DNA from: an uncultured Bacteroidota bacterium
Lineage (GTDB): Bacteria; Bacteroidota; Bacteroidia; Bacteroidales; FEN-979
Length of the DNA: 49,158 nucleotides
Direction: 5' to 3'
Assembly: GCA_937900965.1 (NCBI GenBank)
Contig: CALCGJ010000090.1
Span: 1-49,158, forward strand
Shown one piece after another: positions 16,902 to 27,600 of the stretch (position 1 is its first letter; each line of letters opens with the position of its first letter). The notes under the pieces are model-generated. The model searched no databases and had not been told where the DNA came from. It was given only the letters and a program-made list of their open reading frames with translations. A program made the position numbers and the translations under genes.

Positions 16902-19481
16902 TTATTTAACCACCTCTGAGTCTGCAGTCTTTTCAGGGCTTTTACCAGGTTTTTTCGGCGGTGAGATGATTTCGATTGTGATCTCCTCCTTTTCCGGAAT
17001 ATACCCGACTTTTATCAGATCATTGGGTTTAATTTTCGTCTTAATAATCTCTTCAGCCAGGGCATCTTCGATGTATTTCTGGATTGCACGTTTGAGCGGA
17101 CGGGCACCAAACTGAACATCCCAGCCTTTTTCAGCTATATAATCTTTAGCCTCCGGCGTGATCTCTATGCTGTAACCAAGGTTAATAATTCTGTCGTAGA
17201 GATGAGTCAGTTCAATGTCGATGATCTTATGAATATCCTCGCGCTCCAAAGAATTGAAAATGACAACATCATCAATCCGGTTTAGAAATTCAGGTGAAAA
17301 GGCTTTCTTCAAGGCGTTTTCAATGACACTTCTGTTGTGATCAGCAGATGATGACTGTCGGGCTGATGTGGCAAATCCAACACCCTGACCGAAATCTTTA
17401 AGTTGGCGGGAACCAATGTTAGACGTCATGATAACGATAGTGTTCTTAAAGTCGACTTTACGCCCGAAACTATCGGTGAGTAAACCATCATCCAATACCT
17501 GTAAGAGAATGTGAAAGACATCGGGATGAGCTTTCTCGACTTCATCAAGCAGAACGATAGAGTATGGGCGGCGACGAATTTTTTCAGTAAGTTGTCCACC
17601 CTCTTCAAAACCGACATAGCCCGGAGGTGCTCCGATTAACCTTGAAACAGCAAATTTCTCCATATACTCACTCATATCAATCCGAATAAGCGAGTCTTCT
17701 GTGTCAAAGAGGTATTTTGCTAGGACCTTTGCAAGGTGTGTTTTTCCTACGCCCGTGGGCCCTAAAAAGATAAATGTTCCAATCGGCTTGTTCGGGTCCT
17801 TCAATCCGGCCCGGTTTCTTCGAATTGCTTTGACCACTTTTTTAATAGCATCTTTCTGACCTATAACTGAGTGTTCAAGTTCATCTTCCATATCTATGAG
17901 GCGCTCTCCTTCATTTTTGGCGATCCGTTTCATCGGGATGCCTGTCATCATGGCTACAACTTCTGCTACACTATCTTCGCTGACAATCTGCCGATTGATC
18001 TTTGCCTCCTCTTCCCAAACCCGTTTCTCCCGTGCCAGGGTCTCCTGCAATTTTCGTTCAGAGTCGCGGAGGTCAGCAGCCTCTTCAAACTTCTGGCTGT
18101 TAATGGCGTCTACCTTCTTCTTACGGGCCTCTTCTATCTGGTTCTCGATATCTATGATGTTCTGAGGTACGTTAATGTTTGAGATATGTACACGAGCACC
18201 GGCTTCATCCAGTGCATCAATGGCTTTATCAGGCAGGTAACGATCAGATATATACCTGTTTGTCAACGACACACAGGCGTCAATTGCTTCGTCAGTATAA
18301 TTAACCAGATGGTGGTCTTCGTATTTCTCCTTGATATTATTCAGGATCTCAATGGTCTCTTCTGCAGATGTAGGATCCACAAGAACCTTTTGGAACCTGC
18401 GTTCCAGGGCACCATCCTTTTCGATATACTGCCGGTACTCATCGAGGGTAGTAGCTCCAATACATTGCAGATCCCCACGGGCAAGTGCTGGTTTGAACAT
18501 ATTAGAGGCATCAAGAGATCCGGAAGCATTTCCAGCTCCAACGATAGTATGGATTTCATCGATAAAGAGAATAATGTCAGGGTTCTTTTCCAGTTCGTTC
18601 AACACTGCCTTCATCCGCTCTTCAAACTGGCCCCTGTATTTCGTACCGGCAACAAGAGATGCAAGGTCTAGTGAGATGATTCGCTTGTTAAAGAGAGCTC
18701 TGGATACTTTTCGACTGACAATCCGCAGGGCCAGACCTTCAGCAATAGCAGATTTACCAACACCAGGTTCGCCGATCAGGATGGGATTATTCTTTTTTCT
18801 GCGGCTTAATACCTGCGCTATCCGTTGCAATTCCTTCTCCCTCCCAACGATTGGATCAAGCCTGTCTTCTTCAGCAGCACGGGTGATATCACGACCGAAA
18901 TTATCCAGTACCGGGGTCTTGGACTTCGATTCAGATGGTCTTTTAGGAGAACTGCTAAACTCTTTGCCGCTCTCTTCCGGTTCCTCTTCATCATCGTCTT
19001 TTGGCAGGATGTCCTTGGGTTCAAAAGGACTCTCTTCGCGGACGTTGGTCAGGATAGACTTCAGCTCCTCTGATACAGCGCCATAGTTTACTCCAAAACC
19101 GTTGAATGTTTTGGTTACCAGATTGTTCTCATCTTTCAGAATGGCAAGTAACAGGTGCTCAGTACCAATCAATTCACTATTAAATATTTTAGCTTCAAGG
19201 TAAGTTATTTTGAGGGCACGCTCAGCCTGCTTAACCAAAGGAAGATGATCGCCGGAAATCGTTTTTTCCGTGTGGTCTGCCACGGAATTTTCAATGCGAC
19301 TCCTGATCTCTATCAAGTCGATGCCCAGGTTCCTTAAAATTCTTACTGCAAGACCTTCACCCTCTCTGAGAATCCCCAATAAGAGGTGCTCAAGCCCAAT
19401 GTAATTATTCCCAAGGCGATGTGCCTCCTCCCTGCTGAAGATCAGAACATCTTTTACCCGTTGTGAAAATTTTGCTTCCAT
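16902..19481 (-). CDS. clpC: ATP-dependent Clp protease ATP-binding subunit ClpC
   Basis: An 859-residue class I Clp ATPase that unfolds proteins for ClpP. Order: two Clp-N repeats (about 1-150), an acidic/serine linker (162-190), AAA1 with Walker A GEPGVGKS at 237-244, a UVR-type coiled middle segment (KKVDAINSQKFEEAADLRD), AAA2 with GPTGVGKT near 573, and the ClpP-docking loop GVGF near 700. The UVR segment and short middle domain distinguish ClpC from ClpB. A -7 box (TATATTTG, minus strand, 19550-19543) lies upstream. The ClpS gene in this window (36397-36672) may encode an adaptor for it. Confidence 0.96.
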   Translation of the reverse strand: MEAKFSQRVKDVLIFSREEAHRLGNNYIGLEHLLLGILREGEGLAVRILRNLGIDLIEIRSRIENSVADHTEKTISGDHLPLVKQAERALKITYLEAKIFNSELIGTEHLLLAILKDENNLVTKTFNGFGVNYGAVSEELKSILTNVREESPFEPKDILPKDDDEEEPEESGKEFSSSPKRPSESKSKTPVLDNFGRDITRAAEEDRLDPIVGREKELQRIAQVLSRRKKNNPILIGEPGVGKSAIAEGLALRIVSRKVSRALFNKRIISLDLASLVAGTKYRGQFEERMKAVLNELEKNPDIILFIDEIHTIVGAGNASGSLDASNMFKPALARGDLQCIGATTLDEYRQYIEKDGALERRFQKVLVDPTSAEETIEILNNIKEKYEDHHLVNYTDEAIDACVSLTNRYISDRYLPDKAIDALDEAGARVHISNINVPQNIIDIENQIEEARKKKVDAINSQKFEEAADLRDSERKLQETLAREKRVWEEEAKINRQIVSEDSVAEVVAMMTGIPMKRIAKNEGERLIDMEDELEHSVIGQKDAIKKVVKAIRRNRAGLKDPNKPIGTFIFLGPTGVGKTHLAKVLAKYLFDTEDSLIRIDMSEYMEKFAVSRLIGAPPGYVGFEEGGQLTEKIRRRPYSIVLLDEVEKAHPDVFHILLQVLDDGLLTDSFGRKVDFKNTIVIMTSNIGSRQLKDFGQGVGFATSARQSSSADHNRSVIENALKKAFSPEFLNRIDDVVIFNSLEREDIHKIIDIELTHLYDRIINLGYSIEITPEAKDYIAEKGWDVQFGARPLKRAIQKYIEDALAEEIIKTKIKPNDLIKVGYIPEKEEITIEIISPPKKPGKSPEKTADSEVVK

Positions 19482-19781
19482 ATATACCTTCCGGGACTTT
19501 CAAACATAAACGTTATAGATCCCTTTTTATTTACAATTTATTCAAATATACAAAAATCAAACCATCATGTAAAACCTGCAAAAATGGCTTGTTTCCAAAA
19601 ATACAACCGAAAGCCCAAGGAACTATAATAAGCGCTGGTAATTATTAACAAAACCATGTTCATAATCGTCTGAAAAAGATGGTAGAAAAACATGGTATTC
19701 TCGCAAATAAATGGTATTTTCGTAAAGTTATATATATTTACTTATCTATTTGATAATCAGTAACATAAATTTCATAAATCC
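19482..19781. promoter_or_regulatory. 300-bp divergent control region between clpC and gyrA
   Basis: AT-rich and without a credible gene. For clpC, CAAATATA at 19543-19550 gives TATATTTG on the minus strand. For gyrA, a weaker box TCTATTTG ends around 19752. Just upstream, two near-identical 16-mers of the form ATGGTATTYTCGYAAA lie at 19692-19707 and 19711-19726, 19 bp apart, as expected for a paired operator. Nothing else recognisable was seen. Confidence 0.45.
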
Positions 19782-22358
19782 ATGGATGAAAAGGGAGAAA
19801 GAATCCTTCAGGTAAACATAGAGAGCCAGATGAAGAGTGCCTACATCGATTATGCAATGTCGGTGATTGTGGCCAGGGCCTTACCTGATGTTAGAGACGG
19901 GTTAAAACCTGTTCATAGAAGGGTACTTTTTGGCATGTCGGAACTAGGTGTTTCTTCAAGCAGATCATATAAAAAATCGGCCAGAATAGTAGGGGAGGTG
20001 CTGGGTAAGTATCACCCACACGGTGATACTTCTGTATATGATGCCATGGTTCGAATGGCTCAGGAATGGAGTCTGAGATACCCACTGGTTGACGGACAGG
20101 GGAATTTCGGCTCAATTGATGGTGATAACCCGGCTGCGATGCGATATACTGAGGCCAGGCTGAAGAAAATTGCTGAAGAGATTTTGAATGACCTGGATAA
20201 GGAGACTGTGGATTTTCAGCTCAATTTTGATGACACCCTTAAGGAACCTACGGTGATGCCTGCCAAAATCCCCAATTTACTGATTAACGGGGCTTCCGGG
20301 ATTGCTGTTGGAATGGCTACCAACATGCCACCACATAACCTTACTGAGGTGATCGACGGCATTTTCGCTTACATTGATGATCGCGAGATTACGATAGCCG
20401 ACCTGATGAAGTTCATTAAGGCTCCGGATTTTCCAACAGGTGGTATAATTTATGGTTACGAAGGGGTTAAAGAGGCCTTTGAGACAGGACGAGGCCGTAT
20501 TGTGATGAGAGGGGAAGCCAAAATAGAGCCCCTGGAGAATGGCAAGGAGAGAATTATCGTCACTTCGGTCCCTTACCAGGTAAATAAGGCGGATATGATA
20601 AAAAAGACCGCTGACCTTGTCAATGATAAAAAAATTGAAGGGATCACTGATATCAGGGATGAATCGGATCGGACAGGAATTCGGATTGTCTATGAGCTTA
20701 AAAAGGAGGTGATTACGAATGTTGTTCTGAACAAGCTCTATCAATATACTGCACTCCAGACCTCATTCAATGTCAACAACATAGCATTGGTAAAAGGGCG
20801 TCCGATGATGCTCAACCTCAAGGACCTGATCGTGCATTACGTCGATCACCGGCATGAAGTGGTTACCCGACGTACCGAATTTGAACTCAGGGAGGCCGAA
20901 AAGAGAGCCCACATACTTGAAGGACTACTCATTGCTATAGCTAATCTGGATGCAATCATCACATTGATCCGGGGATCTCAAACACCAGAGGAGGCCAGAA
21001 CAGGCTTGATGGAGCAATTCAGTCTGTCTGAGTTGCAGGCCAAGGCTATTCTCGACATGCGATTACAACGCCTGACCGGACTGGAAATAGACAAGATTCA
21101 GGAGGAATACGATGATCTTCTTAAAAAGATTGAGAACTTTAAACTGATCTTAGGGGATCTTACTCTCCGGATGGAGATTATCAAGGAGGAGCTGTTGGAG
21201 ATCAGGGAAAAATATGGGGATGAGCGACGATCACAGATTGTATATTCTGCATCCGACTTCCGGATTGAAGATACAATCCCGGATGAAGATGTAGTTATAA
21301 CGATCTCTCACCTGGGGTATATCAAACGGACACCCTTAACAGAATACCGGGTTCAGCATCGGGGCGGGAAGGGCCACAAAGGATCAGAGATACGAAATGA
21401 GGATTTCCTGGAACATCTCTTCATCGCAACCAACCACAATTATCTTTTGCTATTTACCGAAAAGGGGAAATGTTTCTGGCTCAGGGTATATGAAATTCCG
21501 GAAGGAGCGAGGACATCCAAGGGAAGAGCAATACAGAATTTACTTAGTATTGAAACTGACGACAAGGTTAGGGCATATATTAATGTCAAGGACCTGAAAG
21601 ATACTGAATACATCAATTCCAACTACATCATGCTGGCAACCAAAGGCGGGACAATCAAAAAAACCACTCTGGAAGCCTATTCCCGTCCTCGCCAGAATGG
21701 CATCAATGCAATTACTATCAATGAAGGGGATCGTCTTCTGGAAGCAAAACTGACAAACGGTGATGAAGAGGTGGTAATGGCACTGAAATCTGGCAGAGCT
21801 ATCAGGTTCAATGAAGTGAAAGTTCGGCCAATGGGTAGGAATGCCGCTGGTGTAAGAGGAATAAGGCTTTCCGGACCACAAGATGAAGTGGTGGGAATGA
21901 TCTGTATTCCACTGGATAAACGGTGCGAGATTCTTGTTGTCTCTGAACATGGATACGGTAAACGTTCAGATATTGAAGATTATAGGGTTACCAACAGGGG
22001 AGGAAAAGGGGTGAAGACGATCAATATCACAGAAAAAACAGGACATCTAATAGCTATTAAACTGGTAACGGACCAGGATGATCTTATGATTATCAACCGC
22101 TCCGGTATCATTATTCGTTTGGCTGTAGGTAATCTTCGAATAGTTGGCCGGGCTACTCAGGGTGTTCGGTTACTTCAAATCAAAGAGGGGGACATGATAG
22201 CCGCAGTTGCCAAAGTAGAGGTAGAGGTAGAGGAGGAGGAAGGGGTTGAATTTACAGAACTGACGGAAGAAACGGCTGAACAGCCTGATGAAACTAATGA
22301 AAAGTCGGAAGAAACTACTGACCAGCCCGATGAAGAGGAATCCCCGGAAAATATTTGA
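19782..22358 (+). CDS. gyrA: DNA gyrase subunit A
   Basis: GyrA is the breakage-reunion subunit of DNA gyrase. At 858 residues it has the winged-helix core with catalytic Tyr122 ([10 protein letters not shown]), the quinolone-resistance region [15 protein letters not shown] (Thr83, Ser84, Asp87 in E. coli numbering, which coincides here), and the C-terminal beta-pinwheel with the GyrA box as QHRGGKG. ParC-like enzymes lack that full box, so gyrase is favoured. The last ~45 residues are highly acidic ([14 protein letters not shown] and [10 protein letters not shown]), as in tails that tune supercoiling. The assigned ATG at 19782 follows a weak promoter region. Confidence 0.96.
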   Translation: MDEKGERILQVNIESQMKSAYIDYAMSVIVARALPDVRDGLKPVHRRVLFGMSELGVSSSRSYKKSARIVGEVLGKYHPHGDTSVYDAMVRMAQEWSLRYPLVDGQGNFGSIDGDNPAAMRYTEARLKKIAEEILNDLDKETVDFQLNFDDTLKEPTVMPAKIPNLLINGASGIAVGMATNMPPHNLTEVIDGIFAYIDDREITIADLMKFIKAPDFPTGGIIYGYEGVKEAFETGRGRIVMRGEAKIEPLENGKERIIVTSVPYQVNKADMIKKTADLVNDKKIEGITDIRDESDRTGIRIVYELKKEVITNVVLNKLYQYTALQTSFNVNNIALVKGRPMMLNLKDLIVHYVDHRHEVVTRRTEFELREAEKRAHILEGLLIAIANLDAIITLIRGSQTPEEARTGLMEQFSLSELQAKAILDMRLQRLTGLEIDKIQEEYDDLLKKIENFKLILGDLTLRMEIIKEELLEIREKYGDERRSQIVYSASDFRIEDTIPDEDVVITISHLGYIKRTPLTEYRVQHRGGKGHKGSEIRNEDFLEHLFIATNHNYLLLFTEKGKCFWLRVYEIPEGARTSKGRAIQNLLSIETDDKVRAYINVKDLKDTEYINSNYIMLATKGGTIKKTTLEAYSRPRQNGINAITINEGDRLLEAKLTNGDEEVVMALKSGRAIRFNEVKVRPMGRNAAGVRGIRLSGPQDEVVGMICIPLDKRCEILVVSEHGYGKRSDIEDYRVTNRGGKGVKTINITEKTGHLIAIKLVTDQDDLMIINRSGIIIRLAVGNLRIVGRATQGVRLLQIKEGDMIAAVAKVEVEVEEEEGVEFTELTEETAEQPDETNEKSEETTDQPDEEESPENI

Positions 22359-22389
22359 TAAGAAATTAACAATAACTAATATCATTGTT

Positions 22390-22397
22390 TATTTTTG
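22390..22397 (+). promoter_or_regulatory. -7 promoter box TATTTTTG of the TPR gene
   Basis: TATTTTTG fits TAnnTTTG and lies 45 nt upstream of the TPR gene start, in the short space after gyrA. This gene can therefore be transcribed on its own as well as by read-through from gyrA. Confidence 0.5.
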
Positions 22398-22442
22398 TAA
22401 CGAGATACATTAACTGCAAAAGGAACCAAAACTATAATTGTC

Positions 22443-23627
22443 ATGAAAAGATTTGCAATTCTGATCGTACTGGCACTCACCATTACCATTGCCTATGGGC
22501 AGAAAAATGTTCGTCAAACTGCTTCTAACTTTCTGAAATCAGGCAAGTTAGATAAAGCTGTTGAGGCTATTAATGAATGTGTGGCCAATCCGGCAACCCT
22601 TGAGGATGCTCGTGCATGGTTTATTCGGGGGAATATTTACCTGGAGATAGCCAATACAACCAATGAAGCTTTTTCAGCGCTCAATTCCGATCCACTGACA
22701 AAGGCTTTGGACTCATATAAGAAAGCAATGGAATATGATCCTAAAAAAGAGTTTTACGATGATATTTTCGTTAAACTTAACTGGCAGAGGAATAAATTGT
22801 ATAACACAGCTGTAGATGCTTACAATAAACAAGATTTTTCCTTAGCCATGACTAGTTTTGCGAATGCAGCAGATGTAATTGCAATAGCTGAAATTACGGA
22901 TACCGTTTCATTGTTAAATACTGCTTATTGTTCCACCCTTGCAAATAACAATGATAATGCTATTAAATATTATATGATACTGGTAGGGCATGGATATAGC
23001 ACACCGGCATTATTTGTGAGCTTATCAGATCTTTATAGAGTTGATGAAGATGAAGAAAATGCCATGAAATACATCCAGATGGGAAAAGAGGCATTCCCGA
23101 ACGATCCCGATATTTTCCTGGGGGAAACGAGCGTTTTTTTGACATTCAACTATACGGACAAAGCGTTGAACAATCTGCTGACCTATGTTGAAATTGACAC
23201 TACTAATTATTCAGTTTATTTTGCTTTGGGGACGATTTATGACAAGATAGTGACTGATAGCTTAACGGATGATGTTACCAGGAGGGAGGCGCTGACCCAG
23301 GCTGTTGCAGCCTATGAGCAGTCTTTAACTCTTAATCCTGAATATTTCAATGCACTCTATAACATTGGGGCTCTTTATGTGAATACAGCTGCTACAATTG
23401 AAATTGAGGCAAATGCACTACCACTAGATGCGGTAGATAAATATAATGAAATGAAATCTGAACTGGATGGCTATCTTACAAAGGCGGCTCCTTTCCTTGA
23501 GCAGGCGACAATTATGCAACCAGATGATATCAATACACTACAAACATTACGGTTAATTTATTCGAGAACCAATCAACCTGAGAAATTAAGGGAAATAGGT
23601 GAAAGGATTGATTCATTAAAACAATAG
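22443..23627 (+). CDS. Periplasmic TPR-repeat protein
   Basis: A 394-residue protein with a cleavable signal peptide (ILIVLALTITIAYGQKN) followed by tetratricopeptide repeats through most of its length, for example FLKSGKLDKAVEAINECV, ALTQAVAAYEQSLTLNPEYFNALYNIG and AAPFLEQATIMQPDD. TPR solenoids bind other proteins; the partner is unknown. A TPR protein directly after gyrA is a recurring arrangement in Bacteroidales, in my recollection. A strong intrinsic terminator follows 9 nt after the stop. Confidence 0.85.
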   Translation: MKRFAILIVLALTITIAYGQKNVRQTASNFLKSGKLDKAVEAINECVANPATLEDARAWFIRGNIYLEIANTTNEAFSALNSDPLTKALDSYKKAMEYDPKKEFYDDIFVKLNWQRNKLYNTAVDAYNKQDFSLAMTSFANAADVIAIAEITDTVSLLNTAYCSTLANNNDNAIKYYMILVGHGYSTPALFVSLSDLYRVDEDEENAMKYIQMGKEAFPNDPDIFLGETSVFLTFNYTDKALNNLLTYVEIDTTNYSVYFALGTIYDKIVTDSLTDDVTRREALTQAVAAYEQSLTLNPEYFNALYNIGALYVNTAATIEIEANALPLDAVDKYNEMKSELDGYLTKAAPFLEQATIMQPDDINTLQTLRLIYSRTNQPEKLREIGERIDSLKQ

Positions 23628-23636
23628 GGGATATTG

Positions 23637-23670
23637 AAATAAAGGAGGAATAGTACAGCCTCCTTTATTT
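23637..23670 (+). terminator. Intrinsic terminator after the TPR gene
   Basis: AAATAAAGGAGG (23637-23648) and CCTCCTTTATTT (23659-23670) form a perfect 12-bp stem around a 10-nt loop. The A-rich 5' arm and T-rich 3' arm suit termination in either direction. Confidence 0.85.
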
Positions 23671-23685
23671 GCACATTCCTACTTT

Positions 23686-23840
23686 ACATAATATTAATTA
23701 TAGGACAATCATACTGCGTCCCCGAGACTTCGGGGTTAACATAAAATCAGTTCCAGGACTTCAGTTCTGGAACGGTAACGATTTTATGTTAAAGCAATTA
23801 GCCCTTAATGGTTAACTTGTCGCTATAATTAATACTATGT
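23686..23840. repeat. Foldback (MITE-like) element
   Basis: The ends are inverted copies: TATTAATTATAG (23692-23703) and CTATAATTAATA (23823-23834) match perfectly. Extending outward to 23686 and 23840 adds one mismatch, and inward (GGACAA against TTGTC) one extra base. Inside are a hairpin CCCCGA/TCGGGG (23720-23735) and a nested stem: TTAACATAAAATC (23736-23748) with GATTTTATGTTAA (23780-23792), and GTTCCAG (23750-23756) with CTGGAAC (23767-23773). The design resembles a non-autonomous inverted-repeat element or a dispersed structured repeat. No protein is encoded. Confidence 0.65.
23697..23714 (+). repeat. 18-bp direct repeat, copy 1
   Basis: ATTATAGGACAATCATAC occurs here and again, identically, at 28193-28210, where it covers the stop codon of the ABC ATPase gene. 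Its first 12 bases also appear inverted at 23889-23900. Confidence 0.75.
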
Positions 23841-23888
23841 CTCCACTTCGTTCCGGGCTCCGCCCAAATAGAATCAAAAAGATTTTCT

Positions 23889-23976
23889 TGTCCTATAATT
23901 GGTCACTATGTTAAATAGCCGGACCGGCCTACCCAGGTTATTTTTTTCAATGATTAAAAAAAAGTTTTATTCTTTC
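23889..23976. repeat. Left inverted repeat of the FISUMP cassette
   Basis: Three blocks here recur perfectly, inverted and in mirrored order, at 28125-28204: TTGTCCTATAAT (23889-23900), TATGTTAAATAGC (23907-23919) and AAAAGTTTTATTCTTTC (23960-23976). Spacers between blocks differ in sequence and slightly in length (88 bp here, 80 bp on the right). Confidence 0.7.
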
Positions 23977-24145
23977 CTTCGCATAAGAATTGCAAATTAC
24001 TCACTCATTGCTAATTTCCAATTGTGTTCTTGATTGCTTTGCAATTCGTTCCTCAGTTTGCAATACATATGCGATTCATCCCATTTATATGGAATGAAAT
24101 CTAAGATCGTAAATCCCTGTCAATGCAACTTTTGCGAATAAATAT

Positions 24146-24153
24146 TATCTTTG
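24146..24153 (+). promoter_or_regulatory. -7 promoter box TATCTTTG of the FISUMP gene
   Basis: TATCTTTG fits TAnnTTTG and lies 19 nt before the TTG start at 24173. It is inside the segment enclosed by the inverted repeats, so the cassette would carry its own promoter. Confidence 0.5.
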
Positions 24154-24172
24154 TTAATATGAATCATCCCCA

Positions 24173-24625
24173 TTGAGAACAAAGATCATCATCGGTCTGA
24201 TTTTCATCCTGCCTTTTGTTGGATATTCACAGGGGGAATTCAATATTTGGTATTTCGGAAATAAAGCCGGTCTGGATTTTAATACTGTTCCACCGATTAC
24301 TCTTTTAAATAGTGCAATGAATATTCCTCCTAATGCAACAGTAAGCATTTCAGATTCACTGGGCAATTTATTGTTTTATTCTGATGGGTATAGTGTCTGG
24401 AATAGAACCCATGTGAAAATGCCCAACGGGTTGGGATTAATTGGAAATGGGAACAACTCGCAGCCAGTGTACGCGGTTAAAAAATTGAATGAAAATAGCG
24501 TCTATTATCTTTTTACATTAAAGCCCAGGTTCCTGCTCAATTCGGTTTGTTCTATTCCATCATCGATATGCAGCTTGATGGAGGATTGGGAGATATACCT
24601 CCCGGATCCAAAAACATTCCTGTGA
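24173..24625 (+). pseudogene. 5' part of frameshifted FISUMP surface protein
   Basis: The reading frame starts at a TTG (24173) with a good signal peptide (IIIGLIFILPFVGYSQGEF) and continues EFNIWYFGNKAGLDFN, a beta-propeller-like start common in Bacteroidota PKD proteins. Homology appears to leave this frame at about 24520: after YYLFTLK the other frame continues naturally as AQVPAQFGLFYSIID. Restoring one A to the AAA at 24520-24522 joins the two frames exactly. The reading beyond that point to 24625 is out-of-frame noise. The break may be a real mutation or a sequencing error; the upstream ATG at 24161 closes after five codons. Confidence 0.7.
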
Positions 24626-27600
24626 TTGGTGCGGAATCAGCTCAAGATAAACTACATGGAACACGACATTACAACAATAAGTATGTCTGGATAGTAACAA
24701 GGTTATATGGTCAGAATAAATATGCATCCTTCTTGATAAGTGAAAATGGAATAAGTTCTCCTGTCTTGAGTAGTTCGATGGTACCGGGCACGAATATAAT
24801 TCGAAATGGGGAGATAAAATTATCTCAAGATGGAACAAAATTAATCGCTCTATATAAATCAGATTCAATAGCGGAAGTATGCAATTTTAATTCCCAGAAT
24901 GGTGAAATTATTCCTCTTTTCTTGTTCCGCCCTAGTTATTCAACTAAAGCATCACCTGACTTTGCAGAATTTTCAACAGATACTAAATCATTGTATGTTA
25001 ATGGTATGATTCATTTAACTTCCCCTTCCATAGACGCCTCTAGGATTTTCCAATATGATCTTTCAAAAACCGATTCATCCGAATTCATGCAGAGTCAGAT
25101 ACTTATTGGAAGCCATAATCATGGTCGCGGATTGCAATTGGGTCCGGATGGTAAAATTTACCAATCCATCAACTGGGTGGATTCGTTAAATGTGATTAAT
25201 AATCCGAATATTCAGGGTATTGGATGCAATTTTCAAGCAAATGAAATATGTTTGGATGGAAGAATAGCTTATGAGGGACTTCCCCAATTTCTTCAAAAGT
25301 ATAAGGCCCATATTCATCGCTCTGGGCATTGCCAGAATGAAATAATACATTTCTGGGGAGATATCTGGCCTCCGGCCGATAGTATTCACTGGGATTTCGG
25401 GGATCCCACTTCAGGCGCTGCAAATTATTCAAATGATTCCATACCTTCACATGTTTATGCAATACCCGGACAATACACGGTTGAACTGTTTGTACGCTAT
25501 ATCGACAACCGGACAGACACCTCATGGCTAACCATCACTATTCATGAATCACCCTCTCCTTCATTAGGACCAGATCCAACCATCTGCCAGGGTGATTCGG
25601 CTACTTTCGATGCAGGATTCTGTTCAGGTTGTTCCTATGAATGGACAAGTATTCCTCTTGGTTTTTCTTCAACCGAACAAACGATAACTATCGGTCAGGC
25701 TGGAATATATGAAGTTATTGTCACATCAGCGAATGGTTGTACAGGCATAGATACCGTACAATTGACAGTCACTGTTCCACCTGCAGTTACAAACACTCCT
25801 CTTTCAAAATCAATTTGTTCCGGCGAATCCACAGACATAATGCTCACATCTACTTTGCCAAATACCACCTTCTCCTGGACTGCCATGGGTTCATCACCCT
25901 TTGTTATCGGGTTCTCACCAGGATCAGGAGATACCATTAACCAGGTTTTGTTCAACTCCGGATCGGACGCGGAAACCGTTATCTATGCCATCACTCCGGC
26001 CGTCGGAAGTTGTGTGGGCGATTCGGTTCAATTTGTCGTAACAGTCACGCCAGGCGATTCTGTAATGATTTCGATTTCTTCTTCAGCCGATTCAGTTTGT
26101 GCAGGAACACCGGTAACGTTTACAGCCACCTCAACTAATGGAGGAGCCACACCGGCTTATCAATGGAAAGTCGATGGATTAAATCAGGGAACGAACGATT
26201 CCCTTTTCACCTATGCACCTGTAAACAGGGATAGTGTTACCTGCGTTTTGACTTCATCAAATACCAGCTGTACTACGAATAATCCCGACACATCAAATGC
26301 AATCATACTGACCGTAAATCAGAATTTACCGGTTAGCATTTTAATTGTAGCCTCTGCAAATCCAGTTTGTGAGGGAGATAGCGTTATGTTTACAGGAACT
26401 ACCGTGAACGGCGGCTATATGTCTGATTATCAATGGCTGGTAAATGGTGATCCCGTGGGAACAAATGATTCCACATTTACCTATACACCGGTCAACGACG
26501 ATTCGGTGAGATGCGTATTGACCTCCAGCGAAACCTGCACATCCAGTAATCCAGTGTCAAGCAATCAAGTATACATGATTGTAAATCCGATATTGCTGGT
26601 TGGAATTACCATTTCCCCATCTGCCAATCCGGTTTGTGGTGGATCCCCGGTGACATTCACAGCGATGCCAATAAATGGAGGAAGTTCGCCAGATTATCAA
26701 TGGAAAGTCAATGCAAACAATGCAGGAATTAACAATGCAGTATTTACCTATACGCTGGTTGATGGCGATGTTGTTTCTTGTATTTTGACTTCAAATGAAG
26801 ATTGTGTTACAGGTAACCCGGCCACATCCAATTCCATTTCCATGATAGTGGGAGAACAGCCTGATGTCTCCTTTTCTGCTTGTTTCGATACAATTACAAC
26901 GCTAAACGCCAAACCATATAAGCTCAAAGGCGGAATCCCACTGAGAGGTGTATATTCCGGACCGGGAGTAGATCAGATAACAGGGTATTTTAATCCGACC
27001 ATGGCAGGGTTGGGAACCAAAACCATCTCTTATTCATACACAAATTGGTACAACTGCAGTGATAATGAGATTCGAAGCATCAACGTCGTGAACCTGGGTC
27101 CATTCACTTGTGGAAATGATCTGCTGGATATACGTGACAGCACTGTATATCCAACTGTCCAGATAGGGACACAATGCTGGATGGCCACCAACCTGAACTA
27201 CGGAACCGAGATTCCCTACACTACTCCCCAACGAGGTAACTGTATCCCAGAGAAATACGAGTCGGCAGTTGGCAGTTGGCAGTCGGCAGTATATCAGTGG
27301 GACGAACTCATGTGTTATCAGGATGCTGAGGGGCTTCAGGGCCTTTGTCCTCCCGGCTGGCATATGCCTTCTGAATCCGACTGGAACCAATTGTTTGTCT
27401 TTTACCAGGGCAATGCGTTTGCCGGAAGTCCCCTACTCTATTCCGGATATTCAGGGTTTAATGTACAGTTGACAGGGATTTCCGGTTTCAATAAGAACTG
27501 GTATTTTGACGGCTTTGCCACTATGTTCTGGAGCTCCACATCGCATGGGCCATGGAAAGCCTGGGCTCACGGGATGAATGATTACAACTATTCGGTGTCG

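Larger units (their letters stand above)
23628..24172. other. 545-bp intergenic mosaic of inverted repeats
   Basis: No gene seen. In order: the TPR terminator; a foldback element (23686-23840); a G+C-richer patch (CCACTTCGTTCCGGGCTCCGCCC); the left inverted repeat of the FISUMP cassette (23889-23976); a further inverted pair GAATTGCAAA (23987-23996) and TTTGCAATTC (24038-24047); an imperfect hairpin around GATTCATCCCAT at about 24072-24100; and the promoter box TATCTTTG (24146-24153) of the next gene. The density of dyads is far above that of other gaps in the window. Confidence 0.7.

Noticed and set aside
18331-19086. 251-codon ORF antisense to clpC
   Set aside because: It lies wholly opposite the well-supported clpC gene; its Arg/Ser-rich product has no family resemblance and is a shadow of the codon pattern.
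26062-26866. CRISPR-like or satellite repeat
   Set aside because: The period is 267-270 nt, in frame, and encodes diverged Ig-like domains; there are no short identical repeats with spacers.
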